A DNA stretch of 64,000 nt from Acanthochromis polyacanthus. Taxonomy: Eukaryota; Chordata; Actinopteri; Pomacentridae. Shown here one piece after another: positions 46,820 to 58,440 of the stretch (position 1 is the stretch's first letter; every line of letters starts with the position of its first letter). Below the pieces are notes generated by a model, which ran no database searches, was not told the origin of the DNA, and saw only the letters and a program-made list of their open reading frames with translations. The stretch lies in assembly GCF_021347895.1 (NCBI RefSeq), contig NC_067120.1, positions 23,297,361-23,361,360 of the forward strand, in the 5' to 3' direction. The translations under genes and the position numbers were made by a program.

Positions 46820-47243
46820 TTATAGCTCACCTGTCTGAGATCCCGATCTCCAAAAACCGGTGTTTTGGCACCAGCTATCGCGCGATTTCGGAACGAGATT
46901 TGCTTTCTAGCGTCCTGAGCTTTGGATACAGACCACAACAAATAGCGATCGCCAGGTAATGTGGAGGTTTTCGTTCACTTCTCATCTCACTATGTTGTGG
47001 GACACTCGTTGAGACTATCCGAGCCGGTCAGTGTGGGGAAGAAAGCATGTTAGGGTGGACTTTGACGCGGGGGGGCCACTTGCCCCATACTTTTCTCTAG
47101 CTGAGCTGCTAGCTGAGCTGCTAAGCTGCCTGCCTGGCTAAATGCTGGAGCTATGTCGAAAATTCATTTCTCCATCACTCACATGTATGAAATGACATAT
47201 GAAAACAGACCCCAGGTTGAAAAAAAAACAAAGTTCCCCTTTA
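46820..47243 (-). repeat. Dispersed DNA-element remnant
   Basis: The right end on the minus strand starts TTAAAGGGGAACTTTG and GGGGTCTGTTTTCATATG, a terminus I associate with a common teleost DNA element. The body has CGCGCGATTTCGGAACGAGA and a small AGCTGAGCTGCT tandem (47100-47135). The other terminus was not found. Confidence 0.4.
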
Positions 47244-47472
47244 ATGTAGAACTGGAATTAATGAATTACATTACCAATGCTGTTGCATAAATGTGCATAA
47301 ATGATCACAACTTTGGACATGCTGATTTGGATCCTGCGGATGTCTGATGCTGCGGAAATTTAACAAACTTGGAGGAAAGTAAACTTCAGCAATTTTTCAG
47401 ACATTTCAATTTGTGAAAAAAATATGTTGAGTAAAGGGAAAATTTAACAAACATGAAAGGTGTTATTTTGGA

Positions 47473-47474
<2 letters not shown>

Positions 47475-47530
<56 letters not shown>

Positions 47531-47814
47531 GTTTCTGCTATACAGGTGGGGACTTTGACCTGAATATTTGCTATAAAGGTGGGGACTTGTCTTACGGTGG
47601 GGACCTAAAATGAGGTCCCCACGGGTGGCAACACCGTTTTCTTGGCCATATTGTTGTTAATAAAAATGTAAAAGTGCAAAAACGTTTGTTAGGGTTAGGC
47701 ATTGATTTGGTGATGGTTAAGGTTAGGGTTAGGGTAAGGGTTAGGAGTTAGATATGAATGGAGTCAATGGTAAGTCCCCACCGGTATAGAAAAACAAACA
47801 TGTGTGTGTGTGTG

Positions 47815-47882
<68 letters not shown>

Positions 47883-47884
47883 AC
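47475..47884 (+). repeat. GT-bounded telomere-like module, copy A
   Basis: About 275 bp between two GT microsatellites: GGTGGGGACTTTGACCTG, GAGGTCCCCACGGGTGGCAA, then GGTTAGGGTTAGGGTAAGGG and AGTCCCCACCGGTATAG. Nearly identical to 55600-55880. The right GT tract passes into CG-rich GCGCGCGC. Confidence 0.85.
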
Positions 47885-49019
47885 GTTCATGAACTAAAGG
47901 CACGGGTCTTTTGCGCCGTCTGTGATGTTTTGCATGTTTTGCACTGCTGCTATATGCATGTAGCATACATCTAATGTCGGCTTAGTTTCCACTTCCAGTT
48001 TAAATCCAGTGGTTCTTGGGCATATTGTTCAATGGGCTCCAAACAGTTGAGAAGTTTGTCCATTGACAACTCAAAAACTAATCAAAAGAACCTTCTCTTA
48101 TATTGAATTTTTGATTGTCTTGGAGAAATGACTAGTTACATTGTCTATTTATATTTGAGTTTATTTCCTGTGCATTGCTGATGTATTTCAAAGCACACTT
48201 CTGACTTATTTAGTGGTCTTCATTCATGCTTAATCTTACTTGATCCAGATTGATGCTTTTTCCACCTACAGTAGAAAGTATAAAGAGGCCAATGTTTCGA
48301 AGCGTGTCACCGCCTGAACCACCACTGGAAAGAGATATGAAACCGAAACAGAGTTAAAGAGTGGGGAGAGGAACGAGAGAATAAAAGAAAGTGAACCAAG
48401 AGATGAATCATGCCCTGATGACTAATGTCTTGCATAACCCAGTCTGAGAATCCTTATTGCTTGTCAGCAAGCACCCACAAAAACGACGTTTGTAAGCCAC
48501 CCACTGTGCCCTCCAAATTATTCAGTCCTGCAGACACACTTACACAATGTATTACCTCATAGGTAAACATGGCAGGTGTAACAATGTCTATAGAGAAGAC
48601 ATAGCATAGAAAAATGTTAGTAGAGCAGCAGCGCAAGTGTGGGACGTGTTTAGCAACAGCGGTGAGTTTATATGTACATGTTGGTAGTGCTCAGCCAGCA
48701 CAACTTTACTTTACTCATGCACTTAGCATGTTTAGAATGTATGTAAGTATAAAAGCATACTTCAGGTTACTTCAAAGCCATTAGGTTGCCAGATCTTTTA
48801 AAACAGGAGTTCAGGAGTCTTTGAGTGAAATGAGGAGTAGCACTGAGCTCTACAACATCCAAAGATCCTTAGATGCACAAGTGATTGACCCATATAAGAA
48901 TCAAAGTGTTTTTCCATTTTGTCATTTTGGTTAAGAATTATCATTTGTATTGCTGTTTGTATTATACTTTGGTCCACACAAGAATGATATCGTGTTTGAA
49001 ATATATTTATTTTTCATTT
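47885..49019. other. No recognisable feature
   Basis: Spacer without motifs. Confidence 0.5.
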
Positions 49020-49669
49020 TATATCAGATTTGAACATTACAATAACTGAAAAAGAAGAATATCACCACAGAACAGCAATGGAAGGAATGCCAACAACACC
49101 ACATTTTTCCTCCAGCTGTAGCTGCTCTCTGTCCCTCCAGGTTTGCGTATTTCATCACCTCTTGTATGATATTATCATTGACAAAGAGTTCCCATGCATG
49201 TTTTGGTGAGATGGTGGTGGTAAGGCCCGGTGCAGCCCCCAGTCGACTTCTCAGGATATTGTGGCTTGGTGTTGTATTCTGGGTGGGAGGTAACTTACTC
49301 CAGTAAAAGTCCTTATGGGTAAAATAATCTTCCTGATCAATGACACTTCTGACATTGTGGTATGCGGTCCACAGTAAATATATTCCTGTCACAGGATAAG
49401 AATCACAGATTTCCATGAGATTCTATATGAAACGCTTGTGGGTCATTTTTGACACACTTATGAAAGCTTGGGGTAGTGATACAAATATTATAATTTCTAA
49501 AAAAGTAGAAAAGGCAGCTAAAAAAAATTAAATGGAATGAAATCAAAAGGCATGTTTTTTGAGGAATATACCTGGAATATGAAATGATAAAAACTTTTAT
49601 TACAAAAGATATTGCAAAACAATACCTCACAGGGTCATTTTTGACCCACTTCTGCATTTAAGGGTTTAA
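49020..49669 (-). mobile_element. piggyBac-like element, 5' part
   Basis: On the minus strand the end near 49669 reads CCCTTAAATGCAGAAGTGGG then TCAAAAATGACCC, a piggyBac-type terminus next to TTAA-like TTTAAA. A related TGTGTCAAAAATGACCC recurs inside at 49440-49456. The transposase start follows. The 3' end is absent. Confidence 0.65.
49105..49416 (-). pseudogene. piggyBac (PGBD-like) transposase N-terminal fragment
   Basis: The frame contains APGLTTTISPKHAWELFVND followed by NIIQEVMKYANLEGQR, the entry to the PGBD-type DDE domain (DDE_Tnp_1_7). It loses similarity after TAGGKMW and ends in low-complexity codons. No catalytic aspartates are included. piggyBac transposases excise precisely at TTAA; this remnant cannot. 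Confidence 0.75.
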
Positions 49670-51676
49670 AGCTGCAGTAGACAAAAATCTGGAAAAGGCA
49701 GAAGAAAAAAATCCAGACACCAGAATTACTGTATATAGAAAATATGCAGCTCTCTTTCTGCAGCTCTTTGTCTTCCCTCTCTGTCCTCAGCTCCTCCCAC
49801 CAGATGAGTATGTACTTCACAAAGATAGTCAAATAAAAGTCAACGTTCAATTCTGGCCTTCACCATCATTCAAATCCTGACCTCTTGAGTCACAGTTCTA
49901 AATCTAAACCCTTTGCATCCCCACATCCTGTTCTCACCTTGGACTTTATTACTTATCTTGCAATCTCATCTGAAAAGCCCCAGGACTGCTAAAATGCCCC
50001 ATCATGGGCTTGGTTTTTTGAAAGCTTGAAAACTTAGCCAGGAAGTTTCCTCCTAGGCACTTGAATTTCAGTATGTTGGAAAGTTGGAGTGGAATTTTTT
50101 TCTAGTGATGCCAAAACAAACAAACAAACAAAAAAAACCCTAGCCATAGCCACAATATAAACAAAGAAACGTGCCTCCTGCTTTGCTCAGGTAGTGTTGA
50201 ATTTGTCATTCATGTGGACATTGTCGGAGTCAGGTTCTAACAAATGAGACATTTCTTCAATATCAAACTTGAATGCAAATTTGCTTCAACTTTGATAAAA
50301 AAGACTGTTCAAAATTCTTCACAATAATAAAAAGTCAACACTAGAGGGTTGTCTGTGCGCGTACAATAAACTGTGCCCTCCAGTTGAGTGAGTTCAGTCC
50401 CTGTCCGATACGAGAAGGAAAGCACAGTGTAAAGACTCATTTAGAAATGGGCCATCACACGGCAACACATGACTGTGAAGAGTGTTTGGCCAAATGGAGA
50501 GATATGTTTGCATGTGCATGCAATGTAGCTAGTATCAAAACAAATGTGCCCTTATATGGAATGAGAAATATGGAAATAGTTCTTATGTGATTCTATTTTT
50601 TATTAAATCCTGCAGGCTGAGATACTCAAGCACACAAACAAAACTCTGTGTTAACCAGCATTCGCCACACTAAGTTCCTTAAATGTGCTTTGCATGTAAA
50701 ATTCTTTGCAGATAGGAGGTTATGTTAGGTTGTGTGGGGCTGTGGGTAATTCCTGGAGCTTTTCCTGTGCCGTATTGTATCTGCTGGTTTCCCTTAAGTC
50801 GATGCGATGGCCTACTTGTGATTGTGACTCCCCCTCATCACCCTCCCAAAACACACACGTCCCTTTTACGTCATCCTGCAGAGCCATCCAAACTTCCCTC
50901 ATGGATTTTGTTGTTCCATCCAACCAAAATAAATAGCCTATGGGAGTGGATGAATCAGACCACCCCACCACCAGCAGCAAACTCTTCCTCTGTTCCTCTC
51001 ACCCCCGGCATCACTTGTGCAGTATGATGCTTTCTGAACAGTGTCTCCTCCTGTTTCTCTTGTCTTCCACTTCCTCTTTTTCCTTTTTGATTCAGGGCTT
51101 TTCTTCATCCACCCATGCATTCTGTACTTTTCCCTCCCTCCTTATTGTTCTCTGTCACCAGCTGTTCTCACAACTTAGTCATCGATTAAAAGATTCTCAC
51201 ACTTCACAATTTAATAATAGTAATCATTTGAAACATCTTTGAAAACTTTTGAGTCTGGGGCCTTAGGTTACAGTTTGTAATTCATCTCAACTTCATAAAA
51301 TATTTCAAAAGGTGAATAGCAACCCTGAATCAGCCTAATGTTAATCATCAGTTCTTTAAAAGAGAGAGCTTTCTTTGACTTAGCTTGGCTTTGTTTTTTG
51401 TTTTTTTTCTTTATTCCTTCTGGGCAATCTGTGTCCACTTCCACCACATCACATGAAACAAATCTGACCTGAAAACGCTGTTTGGAACAAATTCTCTATT
51501 TATCATCTACCAGACTACCTCAGGGGGAAATCTTTTTTGTTGGTTTTTGTTTTTATCTTGTACCTAATGCTAGAAGACACATCACGAACAAAAAAAGGCA
51601 GTCAGATCTTTGGCTGAGCTTTTCACTGATATACCAATAACAGTCTTCAAAACACTGACTGAGAATCCAGAGTTTC
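49670..51676. other. No recognisable feature in 2 kb
   Basis: Region 50700-51180 is more GC-rich, with a TACGTCA near 50867 (CRE-like) but no convincing exon. Confidence 0.45.
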
Positions 51677-52021
51677 ATCAGAATCAGAATCAGCATTTAT
51701 GGCCAAGTATGTACACAACATAGATGGAATTTGGTTTCAACTGTTGGTGTGACACTAGGAAGAAGATAAGAGATAATGAAGTAATTATAGATAGAAGAAG
51801 AGAGAAGAGAATTTAAAAAAGACTAAAAAACATAGTTGTAATAAAAATAAAAAAACATATATACTTATATTTACACATACATAAACACAGTAGTGCAAAC
51901 TGATAATTGCTACAGTGATAATACTGTGCAAAAAGCAGACAATACTGTTCTTCATGCAAAAATAATGTACATATACATTGGAGTATTATACAGGTGGGAA
52001 GGAATGGCTTGGCTGATTATT

Positions 52022-52577
52022 CAGCCCGATCTCACGAGGATTCGTGAAACTGTCACGTAAGTTTTAGTTTCGGTTTCGTGCGCACCAACACGATTTCGTC
52101 ATGTTTTTCGTGCCGCTTACCACGAAATGCGCACCAATGTATTTTAAACGGCGGACTTTTCGTGCCACTCAGAACGTATTTCAAAAGAATGTGTATATTA
52201 TATTTTTAATGTAAAACCGTGGCGAATCCAACGCTATATTTTGCATGACATCGTCCTTAAACATAACCCTAACCATAACCCTAACCATAACCTAACCATA
52301 ACCTAACCATAAGCCGGTGGTACACTTACCAATTGCATAGGAATTTCAAGAATGTCCGGCGGCCGGCGGCCGCAAACGCGATCACACAAGCAGTATACGC
52401 CGATGGACAGCTTAGATCGTCATGAATCCGCCGGTATAAACCACTTTCAGATGTGATTACCACAGCGAAAACATTTCGTGGTGAGCGGCACGAAAACATG
52501 ACGAAATCGTGTTGGTGCGCACGAAACCGAAACTAAAACTTACGTGACAGTTTCACGAATCCCGTGAGACCGGGTTG
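52022..52577. mobile_element. Foldback element, 556 bp, ~105-bp inverted repeats, 7-bp target duplication
   Basis: Ends CAGCCCGATCTCACGAGGAT and, inverted, CAACCCGGTCTCACGGGATT. Complementarity continues about 105 bp through ACGATTTCGTCATGTTTTTC. GATTATT flanks both sides (52015-52021, 52578-52584). The core holds CCTAA-type telomere-like units (52262-52312), a GGCGGCCGGCGGCCGC segment and about 60 bp shared with 63862-63921. No frame. Confidence 0.85.
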
Positions 52578-53473
52578 GATTATTAGGGGTGATGGCAGTG
52601 GGGAAGAAGCTATTCTTGTGTCTGGTGGTTTTTGTGCATAGTGCTCTGAAGTGGTTATGTCCAGGGTGAGTGGGGTCTCTGATGATGTTCCCTGTCCTCT
52701 TCCTGGTTCTAGTTGAGAACAGTTCCTGGACTGAGGGCAGGGGGTTCCAATGATGTTCTCTGCAGTCCGTACTGTACGTTGTAGTATACTTCTGTCCTGC
52801 TGTGTGGCTGCTCCAAACTACACAGTGACAGAGGTGCACAGAACAGATTCGGATAGTGTCGAACTGGATCAACAGCTCCTGTGGCAGGCCATGTCTCCTC
52901 AGCTGTAGAAGGGAATACATCCTCTGCTGAGCCTTTTTAGGATGGAGCAGATGTTCATCTCCCACTTCAGGTCCTGAGGATTGTAGTCCCCATGAGCTTG
53001 AAGGACTCCAAAGCTGACACGGCTGTTGCTGATGTGAGGGGAAGCAGTGAACCCGAACCCTAAAGTCCACTATCCTCTCCACAGTCTTGAACATGTTCAG
53101 CTCCAGGATGTTCTGCTATACCAAATCACAAGCACTCAAACCTCCTGCGATGTGGCAGACTCATCACTGTCCTGGATCAGGCTAATGAACTGTTGTGGCA
53201 TCTGCAAATTTTAGGAGTTTAACAGCAGGGTGCTTGGAGGTGCAGTGATTGGTGTAGAGGGAGAGGATTAGTGGAGGGACCGGGTGGTTGAGCTGTTATC
53301 TCTCAGCCTCCCATGCTGCCTCCTGTCTGTCAGGAAGCTGGTGACCCCATTGACAGACGCATGGAGACACACTGAGGTGGGAGAGTTTTGTTGTGGAGGA
53401 TTTCATAGATGAAGGTCTTGAAATCAAAGTAAAATCCATAAACAGGATCTTCGAGCCTGTCCTCATAGAAAAA

Positions 53474-53807
53474 ACGACCACATAGGTCATCTGTACACGC
53501 CCGCATTACGACCAAGTGTTACGTTTTGATGTTAAGCGGCCTCTAGCGGTTGAGTAATATCGACACTCTGGTGTCTCAGCTGAAACGTCACATGAACAAA
53601 CTTTTACCTAACACTATCCCTAACCCTAACCCTAACCATAACCCTAAACCCGTGTTTGCGAAAGTGAGGAAAAAGCCATTTCGTGAGGGAAAAGCCGTTT
53701 CGCGATTAAATCCTGTAATGCGTTCCTGTCTCCCGTAGGGGCGCTAACGTAAATATGCTCTCATGGGTTGTATTCCGGGGCACGTTACATACAACCTGTG
53801 TGGTCGT
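53474..53807. mobile_element. 334-bp TIR element with telomere-like tract, inside the LINE
   Basis: Ends ACGACCACATAGGT (53474) and, inverted, ACGACCACACAGGT (ending 53807), with looser similarity further in. Core: CCCTAACCCTAACCCTAACC at about 53611-53632. No clear target duplication. LINE sequence resumes at 53811. Confidence 0.65.
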
Positions 53808-54164
53808 ATGAGTTTGAGGACTTGTTGGGATCTTCACTAACTCCCAGGGCCATCTAGATGTTGCAGGAAGTAGCTCAGCCCCAGATTGACTGCATCTTCC
53901 GCCAACCTGTTTGCCTGATATAGGCAAACTGCAGGGGCTCCAGCAGGTGTCCTACCATGGTCCTCAGGTGGCTCAACACCAGTCTCTTGAAGGACTTCAT
54001 GACCACAGATGTCAGAGCACTGATGTGTTGTCGTTCAGTCCTGTGATGGCAGCTTTTTGGAAACCGGGATGATGGTGGAACATTTGAATGTAGAGGGGCC
54101 TTCATATTGTTCCAGAGAACTGATGATACTTGATACAAAAGAACTAATCCTGTCAACTTCAGGG

Positions 54165-54430
54165 TCTTTGTATCATTATTGGTCTTCAGAATCAGTTTCT
54201 GTTTTAAACATGTATGCCTGAAATACTACAATATTACTGCCTGTCATTGTGAAATGCAGAGCAGTTTTACAGTGCTTCAGCAGAGTGGTAGGTGAGCTGG
54301 TGTGCTTGAGTAATGAAGTGGTGAGTGGAAGGAGAGGCAAGGGCTACATAGATCTGCACATTCTAAAGGAAAACAATGTAAACTTACATTTAAGCCATTT
54401 TAGTACAGAAACATTATTTTCATGGAAATA
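54165..54430 (+). repeat. Second copy of the unclassified repeat at 32600-34115
   Basis: TTCAGAATCAGTTTCTG, GGTGAGCTGGTGTGCTTGAG, TAGATCTGCACATTCT and TTATTTTCATGGAAA in the same order as the first copy, here without the Tc1. Confidence 0.6.
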
Positions 54431-54597
54431 TTTTAATGACATTAGCCCCTCAGATGGCTTTGCAGCAACAGAGTGGCTTAATTTTCATCCCAGAGGTTTA
54501 CCTGGGTTAGAGGCGAACGTGGGATTCACTCTTCCTTAGAGAATGCAACACAGTATATCACAAAAAACTGGTTCACATGTTATCCCAGGACAACAGC

Positions 54598-54905
54598 TTG
54601 GTGAATAGCACTTTCCCCTTGCAGCTAGAAGATCCCCGGTTTGTGTCCCGACCTTTCTGTGATCTTTCTGCATGTTCTCCCTGTGCATGCAGGCTTCCTT
54701 CCACAGCCCAAAAACATGCTCAGGTTAACTGATAACTCTAAATTGTCTGTTTGTGTGGACGTGAGTGTGATTGTTTGTCTGTATATGCAGCCCTGTGATA
54801 GACTGGTGACCTGTCCAGTGTGTCCCCTGCCTTCACCCGAAATCAGCTGGGATAGGCTCCAGGCCCCACGACCCTATGAGGATTAAGCGATGTATACATA
54901 ATATA
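54598..54905 (+). repeat. SINE copy, plus orientation
   Basis: Begins within the tRNA-like head (TAGCACTTTCCCCTTGCAGC, CCCGGTTTGTGTCCCGACC as B-box region) and runs to AGGATTAAGCGATGTATACA. The body is more diverged than the copy at 28638. Confidence 0.75.
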
Positions 54906-55239
54906 TGGTTGCATGGATGTTATTCCCAGGTTAAGATGCATCACCTCACCCATAAAAACTGGAGGAGTTCCAAGCCTAACCCTCAATCACTGCTGAAGCT
55001 ATGATATCTCAGTTACTTGGGATAAGAGACCTTTTAGACGATTTAGGCTGATGGCGCAGTCTTGTCTTGGCTTGTGTTAGAGCAAGGAATTCATTCACAC
55101 ATATGAACACTGTAAGAAAAACAGGAAGCAAGATGATTAGAAATTTATTTGGAGAGAAAAAAATACACAAGAATAAACAAGAGGCTAGTGAGAAGTCTGG
55201 AGGCTAAAATAAGGCAAGCAGACATCAGCCCAACATGCT
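54906..55239. other. No recognisable feature
   Basis: Short spacer. Confidence 0.5.
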
Positions 55240-55246
55240 AAATGTA

Positions 55247-55281
<35 letters not shown>

Positions 55282-55524
55282 ATCAGGTGGTGGCTATGGT
55301 TGTGGGGACAGGAAAACCAAAAGAAATGTCACTTGTGAGGACCTCATTCCGGTCCCCACAAGTTTAAACAGTGTTTTCTTGGCCATGTTGTTGTTACTGA
55401 AAAAAGTAAAAGTGCAAAAACGTTTCTTTACGGTTAGCCATTGTTTTGGTTAGGGTTAAGGTTAGGGTTAGGGGTTAGATATGAATAGGAGTCAATGGTA
55501 GATCCCCACAAGGATAGGAACACA

Positions 55525-55608
<84 letters not shown>

Positions 55609-55905
55609 GTTTCTGCTATATCGGTGGGGACTTTGACCTGACTATTTGCTATAAAGGTGGGGACTTGTCTTACGGTGGGGACCTAAAATGAGGTCCCCAC
55701 GGGTGGCAACACCGTTTTCTTGGCCATATTGTTGTTAGTAAAAAATGTAAAGTGCAAAAACGTTTGTTTAGGGTTAGGCATTGATTTGGTGATGGTTAAG
55801 GTTAGGGTTAGGGTAAGGGTTAGGAGTTAGATATGAATGGGAGTCAATGGTAAGTCCCCACCGGTATAGAAAAACAAACGTGTGTGTGTGTGTGTGTGTG
55901 TGTTT
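55240..55905 (+). repeat. GT-bounded telomere-like module, copies C and B in tandem
   Basis: GT tract (55247-55279), diverged module C (55281-55527), GT tract (55528-55604), module B (55605-55877) nearly identical to 47525-47801, then a short GT tract. Each module has GGTCCCCAC and GGTTAGGGTTAGGG parts. Confidence 0.85.
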
Positions 55906-56992
55906 CTTGGCGGGGGGGGGGTTCTCAACTTCTTAGTCCCTCCCTCCCTCATTTTCTTTTTTCTCTTAGCTCTGGGAAGTGTGAGATAGTGCTCGACGTA
56001 TGATGCGTTATTCTTAGTTCCCGTTCTTATCACACTTTTTTTTTTCTGTGTTAGGGGAGCTTTCTGAAATGGAGACACAGTACAGCCTGCTGTCAATTCA
56101 CCCATACATGGGATTCTAGTGAGAGGTCATGAAATTGAGGAGGCGGCTTAGGTGTAACACTGCTGCCACTTACATGTGTGTCTATTACTGTGGTCAGCTG
56201 TGTTGCATTAATCAGACTGTTTTGGTCTGTCGATGGATGTGTGAGGGGAATGTACTGAAGGAAAGGAGATTTCATAATGGACCGAGAAGAGATGGAGTCG
56301 AACACATTCATTACGGGGCCTACTTTGTCATATAAAGACTACATTCAGCAGTTTTTAGCCCTACTAGCAGTATGGTTGGTAAACCCGTTAGTCAGTTGGC
56401 CTGCCACTTTGCAGTACAGTCGGAAACATCTCAAGTGATACTCGAGGAATTGCTATGAAACGTGACACAGACATTCAAGGTCTTGGAAGGATGCAGGCTA
56501 ATGACCTAGTGTCATCATCGAGTCAAAATGTATTCCCTACTTTGTTTTGCGAGTTTAATTCAGCTCTGGGCAATTCTTTGAATTTCCACCTGAAAAAGCA
56601 TCTCCAAATTTAGTCAGTAATTCCACAAGACCAGAATTAACAACTTTAAGTTTTGTTGACTACCTACAGCCTCCTCATCACTGGGCAAGAGAGAATCTGG
56701 AAAATTATTATTGGGAATTCGAGCGTAAATAATAGCATGAAAACAATGAGACAGTGACGATGATGGTATTGAACCTGTTCTAAAAATTCTCAGCTGCAAT
56801 TTGCAAAATTTGATGTCTCAGAAATTAAGCACAACAAATGCTTCATTTCGTTCCTGTAGAAACAGACGGCCTCTTTGTTTCATGTACAGGTTGTGTCCTT
56901 GTAGCTGATATAATTCAGTAGTTTTTACAGACATGCACTAACAAAAGGTTCCAAGCAAAGTTCAACTTTATAACCTGTGTAACTCTCATAGA
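55906..56992. other. No recognisable feature
   Basis: G10 run near 55912; otherwise nothing. Confidence 0.5.
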
Positions 56993-57512
56993 CTGTATAT
57001 ATAGTGGACGTAGCATCTGGCTCCAGAATTGAAGCCAACCCGAAAGTGTCAAAAACTTGCAATATCACGCCGTCCGCTAGGGTTGGCTCCAAAAAGCTTT
57101 TGCTTCATAGACCCCCAATTCATTTTTGGAAAAAATAAAATTTGATAGACTGATTTTCTACAGCTCAGGATTTTTTTCCCGTTAGTTTTCATGGTCAAAA
57201 TGAGAGATCGGGTGGCTGATCTTAAAATAAATCAATACTGAATTTTAAATAAATCGTTAAAGTTGGCGGAGCCAGGGGGCGTGGCTATACTTGATAGACA
57301 GCAACAGAAGCCTCTGCGGTAAAATGTGGGCAGGATAAGAGAGTCCTCATCCAATCCTGCCCTAGTTGCTCTCCGGTCCAGTCTGTTTGATGACGCTTTT
57401 TACGTCACTCGCTCCAAAAAATCCAAAACGGCGACCAGGAAGTAGCAAAATCCGGGCTTCATTTTCTCGGCGTTCAAACTAACGGGTGACGTCACAGTTA
57501 GTTTACGCCTGG
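56993..57512 (+). repeat. Dispersed teleost DNA-element remnant
   Basis: TAGACTGTATATATAGTGGA, GTAGCATCTGGCTCCAGAAT, GGCGGAGCCAGGGGGCGTGG and GACGCTTTTTACGTCACTCG form a block I recall as a very common fish repeat. Its usual right end, the inverse of the left, is missing. Confidence 0.55.
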
Positions 57513-58330
57513 TAACTCTGCAAATCTTTTGACAGTCATTTTTAAGTCAAATTTAATTTTTAGTTGCACAATATTTGACCTGCAAATCAGTTAATGTGTA
57601 CTGTAAAAATAAAGTGGTTATTTACGCAGTTAATTCTGACAGCTGTGGTTGCCAGAATGCTAATGTAAAACTACAGTGAAACACTTTTTTGATTTATAGC
57701 AAATAAATGTATCGATATTGTTGATTTTACAGTTTAAAAAATGTTCTTACTGTAATAAAAAGTTTAAACCTTTAAAAAAAATCTAGTTTTACTTCAAAAT
57801 TTGCACGAAAATATCTATAGAAAATGGTTTGTGTGACCTATTATCAATATTACAGCATTTTCCATTATCAGCACAACCGTTAATGTATTTAACATTTCTG
57901 TATTTTTTAGCAATGACATACTGTATATGCAAAAATTCCGGTTATAACTGTCATAAATATTAAACCATATGTCTGTAATTAACACAAAAGTACATCAATT
58001 TGACCATGACAAACTGTATTTTTACATGAAATAAATGCCAAAATCGCCATGTTACTTATTATTATTAACTGTGAAAATTGATATTCTTTTTGAGAAATAA
58101 ATACAAAAAATACAGTATTGAATGTTATACACATATTAAATCAAAATATTTTTTAAGAGAAAAAGGCTGAAAAATATAGTTTTGTTCTGATTAACTTATT
58201 TATGGTGATTCAGTGTGACATAAACTAGGTCAAATTGTTTTAGAGTTCACAGATTTTTACTGTCATGGTTTGACAGTTTTTCACCATGAAATTGACAAAC
58301 ATTTTTTTACAGTGCAGGCAGGAGATTAAA
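57513..58330. repeat. AT-rich repeat rich in CTGTAAAAAT motifs
   Basis: TGTACTGTAAAAATAAAGTG and, at the right, TTTTTTTACAGTGCAG suggest a DNA-element remnant with CACTGTAAAAA-type ends. There is no frame. Confidence 0.4.
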
Positions 58331-58387
58331 AAAAAAAAAAGATATGTGCATTTTACTAGGAGTGATTAGCTGAAGTATGCATTTTAG

Positions 58388-58440
58388 CAGGGGCGGCTGG
58401 TCAATAGAGGGCGCTAGGGCGCCGCCCCCTCTGTCTCACA
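58388..58440 (+). repeat. hAT-type terminus fragment
   Basis: CAGGGGCGGCTGGTCAATAG followed by the GGGCGCTAGGGCGCC palindrome is a hAT-like end. No matching end was found. Confidence 0.45.

Larger units (their letters stand above)
51677..54160 (-). pseudogene. Decayed Rex1/L2-type LINE carrying two nested TIR elements
   Basis: The 3' tail (CTGATTCTGATTCTG on the minus strand) is at 51677. The C-terminal RT region in 53094-52580 has QQRMYSLLQLRRHGLPQELL, RKRTGNIIRDPTHPGHN and ALCTKTTRHKNSFFPTAI. An upstream finger region (54156-53875) has TSVVMKSFKRLVLSHLRTM and EPLQFAY. Frames are broken throughout and the palm is not intact. A 556-bp foldback (52022) splits the 3' UTR and a 334-bp element (53474) splits the coding part. 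It is older than the LINE at 25 kb. Confidence 0.8.

Noticed and set aside
50706..51120. Possible exon on either strand of a GC-richer patch
   Set aside because: Overlapping frames on both strands, none with a donor/acceptor pair or a recognised domain.
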